From positions 124,001 to 188,000 of the forward strand of contig CAYXRF010000001.1 in assembly GCA_964467585.1 (NCBI GenBank): DNA of 64,000 nt, given 5' to 3'. Below the pieces are notes generated by a model that was not told where the DNA came from, searched no databases, and saw nothing but the letters and a program-made list of their open reading frames with translations. Below are positions 1 through 8,805 of this stretch, in pieces. Origin of the DNA: CALVLD01 sp964467585 (GTDB taxonomy: Bacteria > Bacillota > Clostridia > Christensenellales > CAG-138). Position 1 is the stretch's first letter; every line of letters begins with the position of its first letter. The position numbers and the translations under genes are program-made.

Positions 1-1970
1 AACAATGCACGGGCGAATACCGCAAACGGAGGAAAAAGCGTGCGCAGTCTGTCACGAATCTCTAACTCATAAAAGCCAATATAATCATGCTTGGAGGCGT
101 ACTGTATCGCCCTGTGATAAGGCGCGTTGGTCTGAATGACGACAATACCCTTGTTAACGCTTGCATCGCCCGCTCGACCGGCACGCCCCGCAACCTGCGT
201 CAGTAATTGAAAGGTTCTTTCCCCGCTGCGGTAGTCCGAGTGAAACAGTGATGAATCGGCAAAAACGACTCCAACCAATGTGACGTTTGGAATGTCAAGC
301 CCCTTCGCAACCATTTGGGTTCCTATAAGAACATCGGCGTTGCCGGCAGAAAAGCTGTCAAGTATATCACGGTGAGAGGTTTTGCCGCCGGTGGTATCAG
401 TATCCATGCGCAAACAGCGAACGTTCGGCATCAGCCTTTTAAGCTGCTCCTCAACCTGCTGGGTGCCAATGCCCGAGTATTTGATAAAGCGTGAACCGCA
501 CGCGGGACATATTGACGGAACGGACGCGGAATAACCGCAATAGTGACAGCGAAGCTTTTCGTCAAAACGATGATATGTCATAGCAACGTCACAGTTGGGA
601 CATTTGAATACATAACCGCAGGCACGGCATTCGCCATGATAGGAGTATCCGCGGCGATTCAAAAACAATATCGCCTGATTACCCGACCCGACGCATGATA
701 GCAGTTTTTTTTCAAGTGAGTTCGAAAAAATCCCATTGTTGCCGCTCATAAATTCTGAACGCATATCCACAATTTCAACCTCGGGCATGGGTATCCCGTT
801 GACCCTTTCGGGCAGAGACAGCAGCTTGTACGCGCCTTGCTTTGCGCGCAGATATGACAGAAGCTGCGGCGTTGCGCTGCCCAGCACAAGCTTGGCGGAA
901 TTCATTCGCACTCGTCTTATCGCAACCTCGTCTGCGGAATATCGGGGGGAGGATTCCGAATGATAGGAGGGCTCATGCTCCTCGTCAATTACTATCAGTC
1001 CAAGCTTCTCAACGGGGGCGAACACTGCGCTTCTTGCGCCAACCACAACTCGCGCTTTGCCAAGCCGAATGCGCCGCCATTCGTCAAAACGTTCTCCAAC
1101 GCTTAAATGACTGTGAAGAACCGCAACTGTATCGCCGAAACGCTTTCTGAATCTGTCGGTAGTCTGCGGAGTGAGCGCAATCTCCGGAACAAGAGCGATA
1201 GCGCCGCCTCCGCTGTCAAGCACATGCTGTATAGCGTTGAGATATACCTCGGTTTTGCCGCTGCCGGTAACTCCGTGCAGCAAAAAGCAATCGCCTGCAT
1301 CGCCGTTGTTTATTGCCTCAACGGCAGCTCGCTGCGAATCGGTAAGACATGGGGGAGAGTCCCTTTCGACCGTATTTAAAAACGGACTGCGGAATGTCAC
1401 CCGACCGCCCTCAGCCAAATACCCTTTTTTGACAAGCACACGTAAAGCGGCGCCACTGTTGGGCACAAAAGCATACAGGTCTGATATCTCAACCTCAGAG
1501 TTCATTTTTGCAAGAAGCTCAAATACCTCAAGCTGAGTTTCAGAGCGCGGAGTACCATCTTTTTTAAGCAGCGACTGCCTTGCGGCAACAACATCAAGAC
1601 CATCCGCAACCATAACGGTGCGCACGGTCTTTTCTTTCACGCCGGCTCCTCGAAGCTGTGCGGGTATCATCAGCCTTAACGCATCGCAAAGCGTGCAATG
1701 ATACGCACGTTTTATCCACTTTGCAAGGGCAATTTGTTCATCAAAAAGCACTGTGTAGGGCTCGCAGGGACGAATAATATCTTTTATCTCATAATCTGTA
1801 TCATTATCTTTGCAGACCTCAATAACAAAGCCCTCGGTCGGACGATTGCCGCGACCGAAAGGAACAAGCACGCGCTGACCGACCGCAACGGAAATACCCT
1901 CGGGGATACGATAGGTAAATAGCCTGTCAATGTGAGAATTTGCTATATCGACAATGAGCTTTGCAAACAA
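1..1970 (-). CDS. priA: Primosomal protein N' (PriA helicase), 3' end outside the window
   Basis: PriA is the superfamily 2 DNA helicase that reloads the replisome at stalled forks. About 656 codons are present; the last 80-150 expected residues lie beyond the left edge. The N-terminal DNA-binding part reads AKLIVDIANSHIDRLFTYRI. It is followed by a Walker A motif (GVTGSGKTEV), a DEEH box (VIDEEHEPSY), and a zinc-binding segment with four CxxC-type pairs (CRACGY, CPNC, CHYC, CPACG). The helicase motif VAGRAGR is also present. I chose the TTG at 1970 because the family motif follows at once and a run of six G sits about 9 bases upstream; no ATG is available. It lies 31 bases after rpoZ in one minus-strand operon with yicC and gmk. 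The identification is very secure and the start is moderately so. Confidence 0.93.
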   Translation of the reverse strand, partial: MFAKLIVDIANSHIDRLFTYRIPEGISVAVGQRVLVPFGRGNRPTEGFVIEVCKDNDTDYEIKDIIRPCEPYTVLFDEQIALAKWIKRAYHCTLCDALRLMIPAQLRGAGVKEKTVRTVMVADGLDVVAARQSLLKKDGTPRSETQLEVFELLAKMNSEVEISDLYAFVPNSGAALRVLVKKGYLAEGGRVTFRSPFLNTVERDSPPCLTDSQRAAVEAINNGDAGDCFLLHGVTGSGKTEVYLNAIQHVLDSGGGAIALVPEIALTPQTTDRFRKRFGDTVAVLHSHLSVGERFDEWRRIRLGKARVVVGARSAVFAPVEKLGLIVIDEEHEPSYHSESSPRYSADEVAIRRVRMNSAKLVLGSATPQLLSYLRAKQGAYKLLSLPERVNGIPMPEVEIVDMRSEFMSGNNGIFSNSLEKKLLSCVGSGNQAILFLNRRGYSYHGECRACGYVFKCPNCDVAMTYHRFDEKLRCHYCGYSASVPSICPACGSRFIKYSGIGTQQVEEQLKRLMPNVRCLRMDTDTTGGKTSHRDILDSFSAGNADVLIGTQMVAKGLDIPNVTLVGVVFADSSLFHSDYRSGERTFQLLTQVAGRAGRAGDASVNKGIVVIQTNAPYHRAIQYASKHDYIGFYELEIRDRLRTLFPPFAVFARAL

Positions 1971-2001
1971 AACCGCACACCCCCCGACGCAAAACGTTGG
2001 C

Positions 2002-2214
2002 TCAGCGTTCTGCGGTTTTATGATATTCCTCCGGATACTCAAGCTTGAGTTCGCCGTCATACAGCTCCTCAACGGCAATGGAAACAGGCTTTTCAACACC
2101 CAAGTCCTCTTTGCTTTCCATCAGACGACGCGCACGCTTTGAAACGGCGGTGACAAGCATATAACGACAGCCTGCCTTCTGAACAAGCTCGTTTACGGGC
2201 GGATGATTCATCAT
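2002..2214 (-). CDS. rpoZ: RNA polymerase omega subunit
   Basis: This is the small omega subunit, which helps assemble RNA polymerase around beta-prime. The protein has 70 residues. It carries the omega core: a short N-terminal helix, then YMLVTAVSKRARRL, and an acidic middle with KPVSIAVEEL. Two ATGs stand in tandem at the start and a GGAGGT ribosome site lies about 9 bases before them. The order gmk-rpoZ-priA is the standard Firmicute order, which supports the call for such a short protein. In many relatives coaBC lies between rpoZ and priA; it is absent here. Confidence 0.9.
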   Translation of the reverse strand: MMNHPPVNELVQKAGCRYMLVTAVSKRARRLMESKEDLGVEKPVSIAVEELYDGELKLEYPEEYHKTAER

Positions 2215-2249
2215 AGTGGTAATACCTCCAATAAATACAATTTAGAATA

Positions 2250-2867
2250 TCAAAAGTCCTCTTTCAAAAGCAAGGATACAAAATCATCACAATTTGTGGG
2301 TGTAAGGTGCGCGCTGCAAATAATCTGTTCACATTGACAGACCGTAACCTCAAGATCGTCGTTGACAACAACAAAATCGTACTTTGGAGCGTAAGAAAGC
2401 TCCGTTTTAGCTTCGGCAAGCCTGCGTTCAACAACATCGCCGGATTCCGTATTTCTTCCGATAAGACGCGCCTTCAGGACAGACATGGAGGGAGGGGCAA
2501 GCATAATCGCCACAGCATTGGGATAATTCTTTTTGACTTCCATCGCGCCTTTAACGTCGATATCAAGCAGAACATCCTTGCCACGCTCAAGCATCTCCTC
2601 AACATATGCCCTCGGCGTGCCATAATGATTGCGACCGAATACGTTCATATACTCCAGAAACTCATTGTTTGAAATCATTTGATTGAATTCATCCTCGGTT
2701 TTGAAGAAATAATCAACGCCGTTCTCCTCTCCGGAGCGCATAGCGCGGGTAGTTGCGGAGACAGAGAACACCATGCTGCCGCAGCTTCGCGCAAGCAGAC
2801 GCTTTGCAACGGTGCCTTTGCCAACGCCGGATGGACCGGAGATCACAACGAGAATACCCTTTTCCAT
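2250..2867 (-). CDS. gmk: Guanylate kinase
   Basis: This cytosolic enzyme phosphorylates GMP to GDP with ATP and is essential for GTP and dGTP supply. It has 205 residues, normal for the family. The P-loop SGPSGVGKGT lies at residues 10-19. The GMP-binding region follows with SATTRAMRSGEENGVDYFF, then the EYMNVFGRNHYGTP segment and DIDVKGAMEVKK. A GGAGG site stands about 8 bases before the ATG. The gene lies 26 bases after yicC and 35 before rpoZ, in one transcription unit. In Bacillus the small regulator gene remA sits between yicC and gmk; here it is missing. Confidence 0.96.
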   Translation of the reverse strand: MEKGILVVISGPSGVGKGTVAKRLLARSCGSMVFSVSATTRAMRSGEENGVDYFFKTEDEFNQMISNNEFLEYMNVFGRNHYGTPRAYVEEMLERGKDVLLDIDVKGAMEVKKNYPNAVAIMLAPPSMSVLKARLIGRNTESGDVVERRLAEAKTELSYAPKYDFVVVNDDLEVTVCQCEQIICSAHLTPTNCDDFVSLLLKEDF

Positions 2868-2893
2868 ATAATTGCCTCCGAATTACAAGTCTG

Positions 2894-3772
2894 TTACTCG
2901 ATATTCTGAACCTGCTCGCGGATCTTCTCAAGCTCCGCCTTGCCGCTTATTACAAGCGCGGCAATATCCTTATCGCTTGCCTTTGAACCGATTGTGTTGA
3001 ACTCTCGATTCATCTCTTGAACGATGAAATCAAGCTTGCGTCCAACGGCGGCGTCGGAGTCGAAAAGATCGGCTGCGGCGGAGACATGACAAGAAAGACG
3101 AACAAGTTCCTCGTCAATGCTTGCCCTGTCCGCAAAAAGAGCAATTTCGGTGGCAAGCCTTGCACGGTCAACCTCCACATCGGACAAAACGGACTCAATA
3201 CGCTCATTGAGCTTGTCACGATAGCTTTCAACCACCAAAGGTGCAAACTGCGCTATCGCGTCTCTAAGCTGAAGCACGATGTTTAGACGAGCACGAAGAT
3301 CGGCGCAAAGCCTTGCGCCCTCAATACGACGCATTTCGATAAGCTCATCACACGCGGCATTAAGCGCGTCGGATAGTATTGATACAACCGCGTCCCTGTC
3401 CTCGTCAGCCTCAATAACGTCTGCAACATCGGGAAGACGAAGCGCGGACGTCAGCGTCAGGTCGTCAGTAAGCCCAAAGGCTTTTGCCGCTTCTCTTGCG
3501 GACGTGATGTACGCCTCAAGCAAAGAAGCGTCGATAACAACGGCACGCGCATCGTTTCGGGTGTTGCGATAGGTGACAAATACATCAACGTGCCCACGGG
3601 TAAGACGTGCCGTAAGTATGCGCCGAATGTCATCGTCAATAAACCCGATATGCCTGGGGGTGCGCAACCCAATGTCAAGGTATCGATGATTAACGCTTTT
3701 AAGCTCAACGGAGATCTCTCTGCCGTCTCTCAACACAGAAGCTCTGCCAAAGCCCGTCATACTGTATGCCAT
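2894..3772 (-). CDS. yicC: YicC/YloC family endoribonuclease
   Basis: This 292-residue protein belongs to the YicC/YloC family, whose characterised members are endoribonucleases. The N-terminal signature MAYSMTGFGRA and the C-terminal signature FIVQEMNREFNTIGSKASD are both intact. The middle is helical. The ATG has a TAGGAG site 7 bases upstream. It is the first gene of the yicC-gmk-rpoZ-priA operon. An extended -10 (TGC then TAAAAT) lies about 35 bases upstream. Family membership is certain; the RNA target in this organism cannot be read from sequence. Confidence 0.93.
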   Translation of the reverse strand: MAYSMTGFGRASVLRDGREISVELKSVNHRYLDIGLRTPRHIGFIDDDIRRILTARLTRGHVDVFVTYRNTRNDARAVVIDASLLEAYITSAREAAKAFGLTDDLTLTSALRLPDVADVIEADEDRDAVVSILSDALNAACDELIEMRRIEGARLCADLRARLNIVLQLRDAIAQFAPLVVESYRDKLNERIESVLSDVEVDRARLATEIALFADRASIDEELVRLSCHVSAAADLFDSDAAVGRKLDFIVQEMNREFNTIGSKASDKDIAALVISGKAELEKIREQVQNIE

Positions 3773-4228
3773 GCGACTTCTCCTAACAACTTATTAACCG
3801 AAACATTTTAGCATACTCGGCAGAAAAATGGAAGCATTATATTTTATTGGTTAATTTCCGAAGCAAGATCAAAACGCATCCCTTTTCTCAAGGCAGATTA
3901 AACCGCTCATTTCAGCTGCGGAATCCGCGATGTTGACGACACTATATTGATGGAAATGTGATGTACCACCTGAAGGGCATAGAAAAAGAGTTCGCCGACA
4001 ATAGGTTTGACGAAAAACCGCCCTCTCTAATGGGTCTTATGCGAACTCTGATATTACTGAATCAAACCCTTTCGCCATTGTCAAGACCTATGGCGAAAAA
4101 ATTCATCCCAAGCCCGCGCACCCTGCGCTGCTAAGCGCGGACGCTATGCCGAAGATACTGTATCATGGGACTGATTACAGAGTTAATCATGATGCAACTG
4201 CATCAGTCACACAAAAATGAATCACAGA
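3773..4228. other. 456-base gap with decayed coding fragments
   Basis: No intact gene is visible between yicC and smpB. On the plus strand a frame from the ATG at 3961 runs 57 codons to a stop at 4132-4134. A second frame, opening after a stop near 4010, continues to a TGA at about 4220 and reads sensibly near its end (AMPKILYHGTDYRVNHD). The two frames overlap, which is what a frameshifted remnant of one gene would look like. I cannot assign a family. In many Firmicutes the tmRNA gene follows smpB; I looked for its conserved ends here and did not find them. Confidence 0.4.
3805..3813 (-). promoter_or_regulatory. Possible extended -10 of the yicC operon
   Basis: On the minus strand TGC is followed directly by TAAAAT, an extended -10 pattern, about 35 bases before the yicC ATG. 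No good -35 hexamer is visible, so this is tentative. Confidence 0.4.
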
Positions 4229-4702
4229 TCAATATCGGTCACGCCGCAGTGAATCACGCCGCTCGATATCGCGCTTTGCATCGCGCTCGGCAAGCGTTGC
4301 ACGTTTGTCATAAAGCTTTTTGCCCTTTGCAACGGCAAGCTCAAGCTTAACAAGACCATCGCAGAGATAGAGACTGAGGGGTATGAGACTGTAACCATCC
4401 GCCTGAGAAAGAGCCTGTAATCTGCGAATCTGACTTTTGTGGAGCAAAAGCTTTCGCTCACGAAAAGGATCTCGATTGAATATGTTGCCCTGCTCATACG
4501 GACTTATGTGCATACCGACAACAAACATCTCGTTATCCTTTACGCGAGCGTATGAGTCCTTAATATTGACCTTGCCCATGCGGATGCTCTTAACCTCAGT
4601 GCCGACAAGAGCAATACCGCATTCATAGGTATCCTCAATAAAATATTCATGTCTTGCCTTGCGGTTTTCGGCAAGAATCTTTCGTCCAAGCTTTACAGGC
4701 AT
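4229..4702 (-). CDS. smpB: SsrA-binding protein SmpB
   Basis: SmpB binds tmRNA and delivers it to stalled ribosomes for trans-translation. The protein has 157 residues, as expected. Family motifs are clear: ENRKARHEYFIEDTYECGI, GTEVKSIRMGKVNIKDSYA, HISPYEQGN, and RERKLLLHKSQI. The basic tail after residue 130 (KGKKLYDKRATLAERDAKRD), which folds into the decoding centre, is complete. A GAGGAG site precedes the ATG. It follows secG; rnr (RNase R), usually found between them, is missing. Confidence 0.96.
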   Translation of the reverse strand: MPVKLGRKILAENRKARHEYFIEDTYECGIALVGTEVKSIRMGKVNIKDSYARVKDNEMFVVGMHISPYEQGNIFNRDPFRERKLLLHKSQIRRLQALSQADGYSLIPLSLYLCDGLVKLELAVAKGKKLYDKRATLAERDAKRDIERRDSLRRDRY

Positions 4703-4718
4703 TGCTGCTCCTCAATAA

Positions 4719-4754
4719 CAAAAATACAGCACCCTACAATAAGTCGAGTGCTGT
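4719..4754 (-). terminator. Intrinsic terminator between secG and smpB
   Basis: On the minus strand a 7-base perfect stem (ACAGCAC with GTGCTGT, loop about 15) is followed by ATTTTTG. It would stop part of the transcription from secG before smpB. The stem is short, so read-through is likely. Confidence 0.6.
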
Positions 4755-4776
4755 GCAAAACGAGTTAAGCCCTCAC

Positions 4777-5088
4777 TCAGACAATGGTCTCAATAATTGA
4801 AACCATTGTTGTTGTAGTGGCAGACGGTGTAAACCACTTTGTAAAAGCAGGGATCAACAGCATAATGATCGCCAACACCGCAACGGCAACACCAAGGATC
4901 ACTGTGATCTTCTGAAGCTGCTTTTCACGGCTTGCCTTTTTACTGCGCGAATTGCCGAACGATGTTGTGTCGGAACCAAACGCACTGCCAAGACCTGCAT
5001 TCTTGGAGTCCTGCATCAAAACGATAACCACAAGCAGTATCGATGCAACAAGCAGGAGGATATTGACGATAAACTCAACGATATTCAT
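4777..5088 (-). CDS. secG: Preprotein translocase subunit SecG
   Basis: SecG is the small membrane subunit of the SecYEG channel and aids protein export. The protein has 103 residues. It shows two membrane segments at about residues 5-25 and 60-82. Between them lies the family loop: VLMQDSKNAGLGSAFG, a serine/glycine stretch and a basic KKASREKQLQK. The C-terminal tail is rich in Thr and hydrophobic residues and is longer than usual. An AAAGGAAAG site lies before the ATG. It follows gpmI, as in many Clostridia. Confidence 0.93.
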   Translation of the reverse strand: MNIVEFIVNILLLVASILLVVIVLMQDSKNAGLGSAFGSDTTSFGNSRSKKASREKQLQKITVILGVAVAVLAIIMLLIPAFTKWFTPSATTTTMVSIIETIV

Positions 5089-5196
5089 GGTACTTTCCTT
5101 TCAAAAATCAACTGCGACAGCAATTATACCACTCATCCATAAATTATGCAAGCACAATTTCGACAGATTTACAAAGCGTATCGGTATATTTTTACT

Positions 5197-6759
5197 TTAT
5201 ACATCCTGCGGCACTTTTTTATGAAGAAGACAATGCCCGCTCATTTCATCAGGCTTAGGAATGCCCATAAGCATCAGAAGCGTCGGCGCAATATCCGAGA
5301 GCTTGCCGCCTTCAACAAAAGCATAGCTGTCTGCGTCCGCGCCTATGTACACAAGAGGCACTGGGTTTGTGGTATGCGCGGTCATGGGGCTCCCGTCCGG
5401 ATATCGCATCACCTCGCAGTTGCCGTGATCGGCGGTTAAAAGACAACAGCCTCCGTTTGCAAGCACTGCGGATATGACACTATGTGCGCATTCATCAACG
5501 GCGTGGACGGCAAGCGCGGCGGCGTCCAGATTGCCGGTATGACCGACCATGTCCGGATTTGCAAAATTTAACACCATAAGGTCATAACGCTTGCTGTTGA
5601 TGCGTTCAACTGCGGCATCCGCCACCTCGAATGCGCTCATCTCAGGCTGAAGATCATATGTTGCAACCTTGGGAGAGGGGATAAGCACTCTGTCCTCACC
5701 ATTGTTTGGCGCCTCAACACCACCATTGAAAAAGAAAGTAACATGCGCATACTTTTCGGTTTCGGCAACGCGCAGCTGAGTCTTTCCGAGAGAGGCGACG
5801 TATTCGCCCAGCGTTGCGGTAAGATGCTGGGGAGCAAAGGCAACAGAAACACGACCATCGAACGCCTTGTCATATTGTGTCATGCAGACGTATTTGACGG
5901 GGAAGTACCCATGCCTGCGCTCAAAACCATTGAAATCGGGGAAAATAAATGCTCGCGTAATCTCTCGTGCACGATCGGGACGGAAGTTGAAGAATATTAC
6001 GCTGTCATTTGCGCCAATCGTTGCCGTGGGCTTGCCGTTTGAATCAGTAACAACAACAGGAACAATAAACTCGTCCGTCACATTCTTATCATAAGAGGCT
6101 TTAACGGCGTCTCCTGCGTCTTTTGCCATTATGCCTTCGCCGTATACAAGAGCGGCGTATGCCTTTTCAACGCGTTCAAAACGATTGTCTCTGTCCATGG
6201 CGTAGTAGCGTCCCATAACGGTTGCAATCTTTCCGCAGCCGATTTTAGCAAGCTCCGTACTCAATCGATTAATATAACCAAGCCCGCTTTCGGGAGGCAC
6301 GTCACGACCATCCATAAAGCAATGGATATACACCTTGTTAAGTCCGTTGTCGTGCGCAAGCTTTACAAGCGCCAGAATATGAGCGAACGCGCTGTGAACG
6401 CCGCCATCGGAGCAAAGCCCCATTATATGTAAGGATGAGTCATGCGCCCTGCAATTATCGACTGCATCGATAAATGCGGGATTAGTAAAAAAATCACCGT
6501 CGTTTATGGATTTTGTGATGCGCGTAAGCTCCTGATATACAACACGTCCGGCGCCAATATTCAAATGCCCAACCTCAGAGTTGCCCATCTGTCCATCCGG
6601 CAGACCAACGTCCGACCCTGAAGCGGCAATAAGCGTATGGGGATACTCTTTGATATAGGACATAATGTTTTTTGCACCGTCGGTAAGTATGGCGTTTCCG
6701 TCCTTTTCGGGACGATATCCAAAGCCGTCAAGTATAATTAATGCGGTAAGCTTTTTCAT
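5197..6759 (-). CDS. gpmI: 2,3-bisphosphoglycerate-independent phosphoglycerate mutase
   Basis: This Mn-dependent enzyme interconverts 3- and 2-phosphoglycerate in glycolysis. It has 520 residues, typical for the family. Metal ligands and the catalytic serine are in place: LDGFGYRP at the N terminus, and Ser61 in QMGNSEVGHLNIGAG. HCFMDGRDVPP binds substrate. Near the C terminus NFANPDMVGHTG and LLTADHGNCE carry the other metal ligands. It starts 15 bases after the PGK-TIM gene, so three glycolytic steps are co-transcribed. Confidence 0.97.
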   Translation of the reverse strand: MKKLTALIILDGFGYRPEKDGNAILTDGAKNIMSYIKEYPHTLIAASGSDVGLPDGQMGNSEVGHLNIGAGRVVYQELTRITKSINDGDFFTNPAFIDAVDNCRAHDSSLHIMGLCSDGGVHSAFAHILALVKLAHDNGLNKVYIHCFMDGRDVPPESGLGYINRLSTELAKIGCGKIATVMGRYYAMDRDNRFERVEKAYAALVYGEGIMAKDAGDAVKASYDKNVTDEFIVPVVVTDSNGKPTATIGANDSVIFFNFRPDRAREITRAFIFPDFNGFERRHGYFPVKYVCMTQYDKAFDGRVSVAFAPQHLTATLGEYVASLGKTQLRVAETEKYAHVTFFFNGGVEAPNNGEDRVLIPSPKVATYDLQPEMSAFEVADAAVERINSKRYDLMVLNFANPDMVGHTGNLDAAALAVHAVDECAHSVISAVLANGGCCLLTADHGNCEVMRYPDGSPMTAHTTNPVPLVYIGADADSYAFVEGGKLSDIAPTLLMLMGIPKPDEMSGHCLLHKKVPQDV

Positions 6760-6774
6760 CAGACGATATCAACC

Positions 6775-8706
6775 TTAATCAAGTATTACCTTGGCAAAAT
6801 CGTTAGGCTTTAAGCTTGCGCCGCCGATAAGACCGCCGTCTATCTGGGGCATGGCCTTCAAACCGTGAGCATTCTTGGCATTCATGCTGCCGCCGTACAG
6901 AATGCGTATGCCGCTTGCGGCGTCCGCACCATAAAGCCGCCCAAACGTGCTGCGCACAACGCCGACAGTTCGGTCAGCCTCATCATCAGATGCGGTTTTG
7001 CCTGTGCCGATAGCCCATATAGGTTCATAGGCAATAATTGTGCGGCAGGCGTCGTCAAGCGAAATGCCTTCATACGCTCCGCGAATTTGAGAAGAAAGAA
7101 AATCATCGGTGACGCCGGACTCACGTTGCTCAAGCGTTTCACCAACGCATATTATCGGGATAAGACCTGCTGCAAGCGCGGCCTTTGTTCTGGCGTTGAC
7201 AGAAGCGTCCGTTTCGCCAAAATACTGGCGGCGTTCGCTGTGACCGATAATAACATACAAAACACCGTACTCAAGAAGCATATCAGCGGATATTTCACCG
7301 GTAAACGCTCCCTTTTCAGCCCAATGGACGTTTTGCGCGCCAAGCATGATATTTGTGCCTGCGATGATTGGGGAGACGACAGGAATGTCGATATATGGCG
7401 GACAAACAACAACATCACAGTCGGCGGATTGCACCAACGGCTTGAGACTGTTAACAAGTGCCGCCGCATCGGCGGGAGTCATATTCATCTTCCAGTTGCC
7501 CGCAATAAGCTTTCTGCGCGGCTTGTCGTTAAGCGCGGCAACGCCAGGAAGCGTTTTACCCTCCAAAAACTCAAGGGATGCTCCGCCGCCCGTTGAAATA
7601 TGAGTGATCTTGTCGGCATATCCCAGCTGATTAACCGCAGAAGCGGAGTCGCCGCCGCCGATTATGGTTACGCCGCCGCATTCCGCGCATGCTTTTGCAA
7701 CGGCGGCTGTACCCGCCGCAAACGGTTCAAGCTCAAACACACCCATAGGGCCGTTCCACACAACGGTTTTGGAATTGAGGATTATGTCTGAATACAGCTT
7801 TGCAGTTTCAGCGCCGATATCCAAGCCCTCATATCCATCGGGCATCGCGTCATACGGGACTGTCATACGAGCAGCATCGGCGGAGAACTCTTTTGCAACC
7901 ACACAATCGATTGGAAGCACAAGGTTGACCCCTCGTGCTTTTGCGTCATCCATCAGCTGTGCCGCAAGATTGACGCTGCCCTCATCCAGCAAAGAATTGC
8001 CGATATTAAGCCCCATTGCCTTGTAGAAGGTGTAGCTCATCGCGCCGCCGATAAGCAGCGTATCACACTTTGTAAGCAGATTTGTAATAACCCCTATCTT
8101 GTCGGCAACCTTTTTGCCGCCGAGAATCGCAGTAAACGGTCTTTCGGGATTGGCAAGCGCCTTGCCCATTATGGTAAGCTCTTTTTCAATCAGGAAGCCG
8201 GCGACAGAGGGCAAATAGTGTGTTACGCCCTCTGTTGATGCATGAGCGCGATGAACCGTGCCGAAAGCATCGGAAACGTAAACCTCCGCATAATCCGCAA
8301 GCGACTTTGCAAAGGCAGGGTCGTTCTTTTCTTCTTCGGGATGAAAACGCAGATTCTCAAGCAGCACGATTTCGCCATCCCTGAGCGCGTTGACCTTGGC
8401 TTTTGCATCCTCGCCAATAACATCGTGAGCAAAAGCAACGCTTACATCGGGCAAAAGCTCCTGTAAACGCTTTGCAACGGGAGCAAGGGACATTTCGGGG
8501 ACGAATTTGCCCTTAGGACGTCCAAGGTGAGAGCAGAGTATCACCCTTGCACCGTTGTCAACAAGGTATCGTATAGTGGGCAATGCACCGACAATACGAC
8601 TCTCATCCTCAATGTTAAGCTCTTTGTCAAGCGGCACATTGAAGTCAACGCGAACAAGCACGCGCTTTCCGTGAACGGGAATGTCTCTGACAGTCATTTT
8701 ATTCAT
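6775..8706 (-). CDS. pgk-tpiA: Fused phosphoglycerate kinase / triosephosphate isomerase
   Basis: One uninterrupted frame of 643 residues encodes two glycolytic enzymes. Residues 1 to about 395 are a complete PGK: RVDFNVP near residue 20, SHLGRPKG (59-66), and the nucleotide loop GGGDSASAV (350-358). Residues 397-643 are a complete TIM: GNWKMN with Lys406, IIGHSERR with catalytic His489, YEPIWAIGTGK with catalytic Glu561, and the phosphate loop ILYGGSM. The linker is only a few residues (ALNDKPRR) with no stop or start signal between the parts. A PGK-TIM fusion is known from Thermotoga. A GGGAGG site precedes two close ATGs at 8706 and 8697. It is followed by gpmI. Confidence 0.96.
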   Translation of the reverse strand: MNKMTVRDIPVHGKRVLVRVDFNVPLDKELNIEDESRIVGALPTIRYLVDNGARVILCSHLGRPKGKFVPEMSLAPVAKRLQELLPDVSVAFAHDVIGEDAKAKVNALRDGEIVLLENLRFHPEEEKNDPAFAKSLADYAEVYVSDAFGTVHRAHASTEGVTHYLPSVAGFLIEKELTIMGKALANPERPFTAILGGKKVADKIGVITNLLTKCDTLLIGGAMSYTFYKAMGLNIGNSLLDEGSVNLAAQLMDDAKARGVNLVLPIDCVVAKEFSADAARMTVPYDAMPDGYEGLDIGAETAKLYSDIILNSKTVVWNGPMGVFELEPFAAGTAAVAKACAECGGVTIIGGGDSASAVNQLGYADKITHISTGGGASLEFLEGKTLPGVAALNDKPRRKLIAGNWKMNMTPADAAALVNSLKPLVQSADCDVVVCPPYIDIPVVSPIIAGTNIMLGAQNVHWAEKGAFTGEISADMLLEYGVLYVIIGHSERRQYFGETDASVNARTKAALAAGLIPIICVGETLEQRESGVTDDFLSSQIRGAYEGISLDDACRTIIAYEPIWAIGTGKTASDDEADRTVGVVRSTFGRLYGADAASGIRILYGGSMNAKNAHGLKAMPQIDGGLIGGASLKPNDFAKVILD

Positions 8707-8805
8707 AATCCAAATATCCTCCCATGATTTTTTGAAGCATCAACAGGCGTAAACCCATTGCACATGATAACATAATTATTTGGTTAAGGCAATCCTTCTA
8801 TCCGC

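Noticed and set aside
842..1536. Several plus-strand frames opposite priA
   Set aside because: They are antisense shadows of priA and show no family features or ribosome sites.
3773..4228. Possible tmRNA (ssrA) beside smpB
   Set aside because: I looked on the minus strand for the conserved GGGGCTGA...GGATTCGACGGG start and a tRNA-like CCA end. Neither is present.
6775..8706. Stop codon or frameshift between PGK and TIM, as if they were two genes
   Set aside because: The translation runs without a break through the linker ALNDKPRRKL, with no ribosome site or start codon for a separate TIM.
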